Shown: piece after piece, positions 1 to 4,917 of the stretch
Position numbering within the stretch: the stretch's first letter is position 1
Layout: each line of letters starts with the position of its first letter
Source of the DNA: an uncultured Oscillospiraceae bacterium
GTDB taxonomy: Bacteria; Bacillota; Clostridia; Oscillospirales; Oscillospiraceae
Length of the DNA stretch: 5,813 nucleotides
NCBI GenBank assembly: GCA_944385195.1
Contig: CALWWH010000035.1
Location: 1 to 5,813 of the forward strand
Reading direction: 5' to 3'
Notes under the pieces: generated by a model
Seen by the model: the letters and a program-made list of their open reading frames with translations, nothing else
Told to the model about the DNA's origin: nothing
Database searches by the model: none
Program-made: the position numbers and the translations under genes

Positions 1-678
1 ACCCTGCTGGATACCATGCTCTATGAAAAGAGCATGTCGCCGCAGAGCGCCCGCAACCGCCTGGGCAGCTTCCTCTTCTCTGGAGAAGATGTATTCAAGC
101 AGGTCAATCAACTCTCCGGCGGTGAACAGATGCGGCTGCGTCTTTGTATGCTCATGGATGAAAAAATCAACCTCCTCATCCTGGACGAGCCCACCAACCA
201 TCTGGACATCAGCTCCCGCGAGTGGATCGAGGCTGCTATCGCCGACTACGAAGGCGTTTTGATGTTCGTCAGCCACGACCGCTACTTTGTCAATCAATTC
301 GCAAACCGGATCTGGACGCTGGAGGACGGGAAGATCTCGGACTTTAAGGGTAACTACGAGCAGTATCGTCAGATGCTGGAGCGTCAAAAAATCCAGACAA
401 TCCCCATTGCCCCGCAGAAAAAGCCTGAAAAAAAGGAGAAAAAGCTCAACCCCCGCAACACCCGAGACCTCGAAAAGCAGCTGAGCCGATTGGAGCGCGA
501 GATCTCCAAGCAAGAGGAGGCCATTTCGGAGATCGACGCCCTGATCGAAGCCTCTGCCACTGACTATGAAGCGCTGAGCAAATATTTATCCGAAAAAGAG
601 ACCGCTGAACATCTCCTGGAAGAGATGATGGATCAGTGGGAGAAGCTCGGCCAACAGATCGAGGCCGCCAACCCCTAG
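1..678 (+). CDS. ABC-F family ATPase, C-terminal part (5' end outside window)
   Basis: The reading frame is open from base 1, so the gene begins upstream; 225 residues are visible before the TAG stop. They cover the second nucleotide-binding domain after its Walker A, which lies outside the window. An ABC signature LSGGEQ is at about residues 38-43 of the visible part, a Walker B LLILDEPTNHLD at about 58-69 with the catalytic Glu, and a switch SHDR at about 91-94. The run DEPTNHLD followed by SHDRYF is a hallmark of ABC-F proteins (Uup, EttA, YfmR, YdiF and the antibiotic-resistance ribosome protection factors), which bind the ribosome and have no membrane domain. After a Lys-rich linker (about 135-150) the last ~75 residues are rich in Leu, Glu, Lys and Gln and look like the C-terminal coiled coil of Uup/YdiF-type members. 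The subfamily cannot be decided without the interdomain linker, so resistance versus housekeeping translation is open. It converges on the redox operon and is probably unrelated to it. Confidence 0.93.
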   Translation, partial: TLLDTMLYEKSMSPQSARNRLGSFLFSGEDVFKQVNQLSGGEQMRLRLCMLMDEKINLLILDEPTNHLDISSREWIEAAIADYEGVLMFVSHDRYFVNQFANRIWTLEDGKISDFKGNYEQYRQMLERQKIQTIPIAPQKKPEKKEKKLNPRNTRDLEKQLSRLEREISKQEEAISEIDALIEASATDYEALSKYLSEKETAEHLLEEMMDQWEKLGQQIEAANP

Positions 679-686
679 ACTAAAAA

Positions 687-718
687 GGACCCCCCGGGCC
701 ATCAGGTCCGGGGGGTTC
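687..718. terminator. Shared rho-independent terminator between converging genes
   Basis: A 14-bp GC-rich stem (arms 687-700 and 705-718, with two G-U type pairs when read on the + strand) closes an ATCA tetraloop. On the minus strand the hairpin starts 2 nt after the TAA stop of the flavodoxin-like gene and is followed by five T residues (A682-A686 on the + strand), a classical intrinsic terminator for the minus-strand operon. On the + strand it lies 8 nt after the ABC-F stop but is followed only by GTTTA, so termination in that direction is probably weaker. The arrangement is that of a bidirectional terminator. Confidence 0.88.
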
Positions 719-720
719 GT

Positions 721-1659
721 TTAGCGTTCGGGTTTCATGCCCGTGATAAACTCGTTGTATTTGGCCTTGCGGGCTTTGAACTCGTCGGTCTTCTTTAGCT
801 CCATTAGCTTGCCTTCATTTTCTTTGATGTCATCGCAGTGAATGAACTTACCGGAAAGCGTGTCATGAGCATGATGCTCAGTACCAGGGTCAAAGGAGAA
901 GCGCAGCTTACCGTCGATAACTTTGATCTCGCCGACCAAGCCACAGGCGCAGCAGATCGCTTGAGTGGCGTCGTCAGCCAGGAAGAAGTTGCGGCAGTGG
1001 CAGTGCGGGCAAATGCCGGGGTCGCCTACATAAGAGGCATTCTCGATATCGCCGGCAGCCTTTGCCAGGTTGACGCCGATCTCATGGGCGCGGGCGATCT
1101 TCTCATCCTCCATGACGATGCACTTGCTCCAGGAAAAGACCTCAGTCTCAATCACCTTAAACATCGGCGTCAGAGCCAGGTTCAAAAAATCGCACTGGAT
1201 ACGGGTAGACCAATCCGACCCGCCAACGCCGATGAAAGACGCCACACGAGGCTTCATCAAACGCTGATCCGGAGCAACACCGCCGGGAATCTGCTCGGCA
1301 ATCTGCGTGCCGATGATATTCATGCCAACGTCGTTACGCGGACCAAAGCGGTCAGTAATGGTGCGGAAGATACCAGCAGCGCCTTTTTCGAAGATGGGAA
1401 CGGCCCAAATCAGGCCGTCCGCCTCGAAGATTTTGTCGCGCAGCCAGTCGAAGTCGTCTTTGATGACGCACTTGCCGCCCTTGCCGGACATCAGGCTCAT
1501 AACACAAGCCGTGCATCCGGTGCAGTGCTGGATGTTGAGGTCCCAAACGTTGATGAAAGAAACCTCTGCACCCTGCTCAGCAGCTGCCATCAACACTTCT
1601 TTGCAAATTGCATCATTGTTGCCATTTTTCGTGCCGCAGGAAATACCGAGAATTTTCAT
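721..1659 (-). CDS. Flavodoxin-fold iron-sulfur flavoprotein (NADPH-dependent FMN reductase family) with C-terminal zinc ribbon
   Basis: This 312-residue protein begins with a flavodoxin-like beta strand and phosphate-binding loop (MKILGISCGTKNGNND), typical of FMN-binding NAD(P)H-dependent reductases. Next comes a cysteine motif C46-x2-C49-x2-C52-x11-C64, like the compact motif that holds a [4Fe-4S] cluster in archaeal and clostridial iron-sulfur flavoproteins (Isf), but with a longer last spacing. The segment DGLIWAVPIFEKGAAGIFRTITDRFG (about 81-106, quoted only as a landmark) corresponds to the second FMN loop of the family. Residues about 217-239 carry C-P-H-C and, 15 residues later, C-x2-C, which suggests a zinc ribbon or rubredoxin-like knuckle not found in ordinary flavodoxins. 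It is last in the operon, 31 nt after the NuoF-like gene, and has its own strong AAAAGGAGAA ribosome site. It is probably a one- or two-electron carrier or partner reductase for the other subunits (inference). No signal peptide or membrane segment is seen, so it should be cytoplasmic. Family assignment is firm; role is not. Confidence 0.88.
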   Translation of the reverse strand: MKILGISCGTKNGNNDAICKEVLMAAAEQGAEVSFINVWDLNIQHCTGCTACVMSLMSGKGGKCVIKDDFDWLRDKIFEADGLIWAVPIFEKGAAGIFRTITDRFGPRNDVGMNIIGTQIAEQIPGGVAPDQRLMKPRVASFIGVGGSDWSTRIQCDFLNLALTPMFKVIETEVFSWSKCIVMEDEKIARAHEIGVNLAKAAGDIENASYVGDPGICPHCHCRNFFLADDATQAICCACGLVGEIKVIDGKLRFSFDPGTEHHAHDTLSGKFIHCDDIKENEGKLMELKKTDEFKARKAKYNEFITGMKPER

Positions 1660-1667
1660 AATATATG

Positions 1668-1677
1668 TTCTCCTTTT
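1668..1677 (-). promoter_or_regulatory. Strong ribosome binding site of the flavodoxin-like gene
   Basis: The minus strand reads AAAAGGAGAA, ending 8 nt before the ATG at 1659, in an AT-rich 31-nt gap. It is the clearest Shine-Dalgarno match in the operon, fixes the start of the 312-residue protein, and suggests efficient translation independent of the upstream gene. Confidence 0.8.
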
Positions 1678-1690
1678 ATTTTTAATCTTT

Positions 1691-2761
1691 TCAACTAAAA
1701 CGGCCTACTCGAACTAACTTCTTGGGAACGCGGAATTTCTCACCACAGACAATGGCATTCTCAGGGCAAACCTCGGCGCACTTGCCGCACTTCTCACACA
1801 GGTCCTGATCGATTATGTGGATGAAGCCCTTCTTGCCCTCGATGGCATCCTCGGGACACTCATCGATACAGTCGCCGCAGCCTGTACAGAGATCAGGACG
1901 GATAGCGTAGTTGGCAAATGCTTTGCAGACGCCAGCAGGGCAAGTCTTCTTGACGATGTGCGCCTCCAGCTCGGCTCGGCAGACCTGGACGGCGGTCAAA
2001 GCTGCCGTTGCCATACCCCGGCCAAACTCACACAGACAGCCCTCCTGCATGATGGGGGCAATATCCTCCACCATGGCAAGGTCATCCTTTTTACCCTTAC
2101 CCGCAGTGATGCTCTGGAAAATATTTTCTAGGTGCCAGCTGCCCTCGCGGCAAAGCACGCAGTTATGGCAGCTGTAGCCGACACATTGATGGATCGCCTC
2201 CGCCGCAGCCGCGGCCAAACAGTCCTTATCGCCATAGGTCTGGATGCTGTCAAACAGCGGCTCCAGGCTCACGGTGGTATTTGCCAGCTCGGCAGCTGCG
2301 ACGAATTTACCATTGCAGCCGCCCAGTAGGACAGGCTTTGCAGTCTCGACCAACTCGGACAGAGCTGTGCCAACAGCAACTTCCTTGACCTCTCCATTGA
2401 CGCAAATAAGCTTGCCAGCAGCACCAGTGGCAGCGCGATACGCTTCCTCGCCGGTCACAACGGTAGTGGGCCTATGCTGCCAGCCCTCGTTTTCAAAGGT
2501 CTTGACAATGGGGTGGACGCGGATGACGCCCGTCTCCATGGCGGTATAGAGTGCCGTAGGCTCCCGCAGAACAGGAGAATACGGGATGACATACTTGCTC
2601 GCAGCCAGCGTATCCAGTGCAGAGGTCTCTTCCGGGACACAGACCAGAAGTTCTGTGTCCGCAGACAGAGCCTGAGTGCCCTTCACCAACGCATCAGCGT
2701 AGTTTTGGAGCAGATAAGCATCGATAGGACTGGAACAAAGGTTCAAAACGGTCACGTTCAT
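1691..2761 (-). CDS. NuoF/HydB/HndC-like iron-sulfur subunit lacking an intact NADH/FMN domain
   Basis: This is a 356-residue relative of the NuoF/HydB/HndC subunits of complex I and NAD(P)-linked hydrogenases (family members are usually above 400 residues, and clostridial ones with extra ferredoxin domains nearer 600). An SLBB-like stretch lies at about 116-158. A cluster-N3-type motif follows, C198-x2-C201-x2-C204-R-E-G with a fourth ligand probably at C244 in LCEFG. Then come the CPAGVC motif (274-279) and two ferredoxin [4Fe-4S] motifs, C292/295/298/302-P and C322/325/328/332-P, arranged as in the C-termini of HydB and HndC. What is missing is the FMN/NADH core: I see no GRGGAGFP-like loop and no NADEGEPG-like motif in residues 1-115. 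Short stretches there (LLQNYADAL, EPTALYTAMETG, RPTTVVTGEEAY) still resemble NuoF landmarks (LLE.P...I.G, EETALL.S.EG, KPT.VNNVETL), so the domain looks eroded rather than replaced. The start overlaps the preceding stop as ATGA and has a good ribosome site. It probably acts as a pure electron relay between its neighbours (inference). Confidence 0.88.
   Translation of the reverse strand: MNVTVLNLCSSPIDAYLLQNYADALVKGTQALSADTELLVCVPEETSALDTLAASKYVIPYSPVLREPTALYTAMETGVIRVHPIVKTFENEGWQHRPTTVVTGEEAYRAATGAAGKLICVNGEVKEVAVGTALSELVETAKPVLLGGCNGKFVAAAELANTTVSLEPLFDSIQTYGDKDCLAAAAAEAIHQCVGYSCHNCVLCREGSWHLENIFQSITAGKGKKDDLAMVEDIAPIMQEGCLCEFGRGMATAALTAVQVCRAELEAHIVKKTCPAGVCKAFANYAIRPDLCTGCGDCIDECPEDAIEGKKGFIHIIDQDLCEKCGKCAEVCPENAIVCGEKFRVPKKLVRVGRFS
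2758..2761 (-). other. ATGA stop-start overlap coupling two redox genes
   Basis: The TGA of the NuoG-GltD fusion gene (2760-2758) overlaps the ATG of the NuoF-like gene (2761-2759) by sharing ATGA. Such overlaps usually mean translational coupling, which fits two subunits made in equal amounts for one complex. Confidence 0.9.
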
Positions 2762-4896
2762 GCCTGCTCCCCCTTTGCCTCATGAATGGGATAGTCGTTC
2801 CAGAAGCGCTGCGGTGCCAGCTGCAGACGAAGGTCGCATTGCAGGCAGCGCTCGGCTTCGGTTACAGCCTGCTCAGCGGTAAAGCCAAAGTCCATCTGGA
2901 TGAAGCCCTTAACGCGCTCATCCGCAGGCAGAATGGAGGGCTCAAGGCGCTCGGCAGAGCCGAAGTTTTCAATCCGGCCGATGCAGGGATTTGCCTCCTG
3001 TACAGGAGCCAGGGCCTCCGCGATTTCGCCCTCGCCGCCCAGGTACTTGTCCATGGCGCAGACAACGTCACGGGCAGCGGCAATGGCAGCGATCACAGTT
3101 TTGGTGCCGGTGACAGCGTCTCCAGCAGCGAAAACACCGGCAACGCTGGTCGCACCGTCCGTCGCAGTGGTGACGCGGTTTCCGCGGCCCAGCTCAACGC
3201 CAAAGCCCTCGTTCAGGTCAGGGCGCTGGCCGACGGCAAAGATAATAGTATCGGCGGGAATGATTTCCTCGCTGTTCTCCTCCAGCTCAATATGGCTTTT
3301 GCCCTCCGCATCAAAGAAGAAGTCCTTTACACCAGCGATTTTCAGGCCGGTGACCTTCCCATTCTCAGCTTCAATGGACAGGAAGGTCTTCGCCGGATGG
3401 ATCTTGACGCCCTCTTCCTCAGCCCAGCCGCGCTCCTCATCGGAGCAGGTCATGGCGTCGTAGCGCTCCAGGCAGGCTGCATGCACATCCTGTGCGCCCA
3501 AACGGCGGGCGACTGTGGCGCAGTCCAGCGCAACGTTGCCACCGCCGAGAACAACCACGCGGTTACCCACGGGCAGAGGCTCATTCTTACCAGCCGCGCG
3601 GAGGAAATCGGTATTAGTATAAACATCAGGCAGATCGTTGTTGGCCAGCGGCAACTTGCTGCCCTGATGGGTGCCAACGGCAATCAGAACCGCATCATAG
3701 CCCTCTGCCATGAGGGCAGCAACGTTTTCGACGCGGGTCTCGGTCTTGACCTCGATACCCACAGAAAGGATCTCGGCGATCTCACGATCCAGCACCTCGC
3801 GAGGCAGTCGGTGCGAGGGAATACCATAGCGGAGCATACCGCCCAGCTGTGCCTGCGCCTCTAGAATCGTGACGCTGTGACCCAGCTTACGCAGATAGTA
3901 GGCCGCAGTCAGGCCGGCAGGGCCGCTACCAATAATGGCGACGCGCTTGCCAGTGTCAGGCTTTTGGAAACTGTTCGCCTTCCAGGCGCCGTCATCGTGC
4001 TGGGCCGCAAAGCGCTTGACATTGCGGATGCTGACAGGGCTGTTCAGGCACTGATGCTTACACTCGCCTTCGCAGGGATGGGCACAGATGTACCCCAGAG
4101 ACTCCGGCAGCGGCGCCTTCTCGCGGACAACAGCCGCAGCGGCCGCGTACTTGCCCTCACGGACAAAACGCAGATAGCGCGGGACATCCACATGCGCCGG
4201 GCAGCCGTCCTTGCAGGGGATCAGGGCAGCCTCACGGGTCTTGCCAATCGCCTTCTGGGCAAGGGCTTCATACTCGCGAATGGAGCCGGTGGGACAGACC
4301 TCGACGCAGGCAGTGCAGAAGCGACAACCGGCAGAATTGAGGTTGTTGCCATCGATGACAACCTGGGTGCGTCCCTTAACAGTGGCAAACTTCAGAACAC
4401 CAACCCCGCGCAGCTCCTGACAGGCACGCACGCAGCGCCCGCACAGGATGCAGCGGTACATCTCGTGCAGAATGATTGGGTTGCTGGTGTCAGCGGCGAC
4501 ACTAATGGGGTTAGCCTTGAGTTTGCGGCCTGTATCGCCGATATACTGGGAGATGGACTGCAGCTGGCACTTTCCATATTTTGGGCAGCCCGTACACTCA
4601 GTAGGGTGGGTTTTGAACATAAAGTCGCAGGAGAGCTTGCGAATCTTCTGCGCCATTTCATCGTGTGTGTCGATGACCATGCCTTCCTGCACCGGTGTTG
4701 TACAGGAGGTAATGACACCTTCCACCCCCTGCTGCTTGACGACGCAAAGGCGGCAGGCGCCATAGGGGTGCAGGTTCTCGTGGCTGCACAGATGGGGGAT
4801 ATAGATGCCGGCGGCGAGGGCCGCATCGAGGACCGTTGTGCCCTCGGCTGCGGTAACCTCATAACCGTCTATGGTCAGATGTACAAGTTGACTCAT
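2758..4896 (-). CDS. NuoG/HndD-like iron-sulfur N-terminus fused to GltD/NfnB-like NAD(P)H:FAD oxidoreductase
   Basis: This 712-residue protein joins two known modules. Residues 1-209 match the N-terminus of NuoG and [FeFe]-hydrogenase HndD. They hold a plant-type [2Fe-2S] set C37/C48/C51/C65, the His-Cys cluster motif H97-x3-C101-x2-C104-x5-C110, and two ferredoxin [4Fe-4S] motifs C149/152/155/159 and C191/194/197/201-P. Residues from about 228 are a GltD/NfnB/DPD-like module. It begins with C228-x3-C232-P and C271/275/279/283 (iron-sulfur helical domain), then has the FAD dinucleotide fold GSGPAG at 323-328, the NAD(P) fold GGGNVA at 451-456, and the FAD-closing GVFAAGD at about 586-592. 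A C-x2-C lies near 684-687. So the GltD module takes the place that the H-cluster domain has in hydrogenases. It probably oxidises NAD(P)H and passes electrons into the iron-sulfur chain. The first ATG of the open frame (4956) would overlap the upstream gene by 41 nt and add 20 unlike residues, so I chose ATG 4896, where the [2Fe-2S] domain begins normally. The 19-nt spacing places it in the operon. Confidence 0.92.
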   Translation of the reverse strand: MSQLVHLTIDGYEVTAAEGTTVLDAALAAGIYIPHLCSHENLHPYGACRLCVVKQQGVEGVITSCTTPVQEGMVIDTHDEMAQKIRKLSCDFMFKTHPTECTGCPKYGKCQLQSISQYIGDTGRKLKANPISVAADTSNPIILHEMYRCILCGRCVRACQELRGVGVLKFATVKGRTQVVIDGNNLNSAGCRFCTACVEVCPTGSIREYEALAQKAIGKTREAALIPCKDGCPAHVDVPRYLRFVREGKYAAAAAVVREKAPLPESLGYICAHPCEGECKHQCLNSPVSIRNVKRFAAQHDDGAWKANSFQKPDTGKRVAIIGSGPAGLTAAYYLRKLGHSVTILEAQAQLGGMLRYGIPSHRLPREVLDREIAEILSVGIEVKTETRVENVAALMAEGYDAVLIAVGTHQGSKLPLANNDLPDVYTNTDFLRAAGKNEPLPVGNRVVVLGGGNVALDCATVARRLGAQDVHAACLERYDAMTCSDEERGWAEEEGVKIHPAKTFLSIEAENGKVTGLKIAGVKDFFFDAEGKSHIELEENSEEIIPADTIIFAVGQRPDLNEGFGVELGRGNRVTTATDGATSVAGVFAAGDAVTGTKTVIAAIAAARDVVCAMDKYLGGEGEIAEALAPVQEANPCIGRIENFGSAERLEPSILPADERVKGFIQMDFGFTAEQAVTEAERCLQCDLRLQLAPQRFWNDYPIHEAKGEQA
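2767..2776 (-). promoter_or_regulatory. Ribosome binding site of the NuoF-like gene
   Basis: The minus strand reads AAAGGGGGAG, 5 nt before the ATG at 2761, inside the 3' end of the preceding gene. It supports the start at the ATGA overlap over any later internal methionine. Confidence 0.7.
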
Positions 4897-4906
4897 GATC
4901 TCTATT

Positions 4907-4917
4907 CTCTTATCCTC
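4907..4917 (-). promoter_or_regulatory. Weak purine-rich ribosome site for the NuoG-GltD fusion gene
   Basis: The minus strand before ATG 4896 reads GAGGATAAGAG and then a purine-rich spacer. GAGGA overlaps the TGA stop of the upstream reductase and is rather far from the start (16 nt); AAGAG is at a better distance (10 nt) but a poor match. Translation here may depend partly on ribosomes finishing the upstream gene. Confidence 0.4.

Noticed and set aside
997..1011. CPHCH in the flavodoxin-like protein as a c-type haem motif (CXXCH)
   Set aside because: The protein has no signal peptide, and a second C-x2-C follows 15 residues later, which fits a zinc ribbon or rubredoxin-like knuckle much better than haem attachment.
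1660..1690. AT-rich gap before the flavodoxin-like gene as an internal promoter
   Set aside because: It is only 31 nt and largely occupied by the ribosome site; I find no convincing paired -35/-10 elements.
2758..4896. The fusion protein as a glutamate synthase small subunit (GltD)
   Set aside because: The NuoG-like N-terminus and the redox neighbours, with no GltB large subunit in view, point to a general NAD(P)H electron-entry module rather than glutamate synthesis.
1691..4896. The NuoG/NuoF-like genes as part of an [FeFe] hydrogenase or complex I
   Set aside because: No H-cluster domain motifs are present, the NuoG-like part is fused to GltD instead, and no membrane subunits or NuoE-like thioredoxin-fold protein are in the window.
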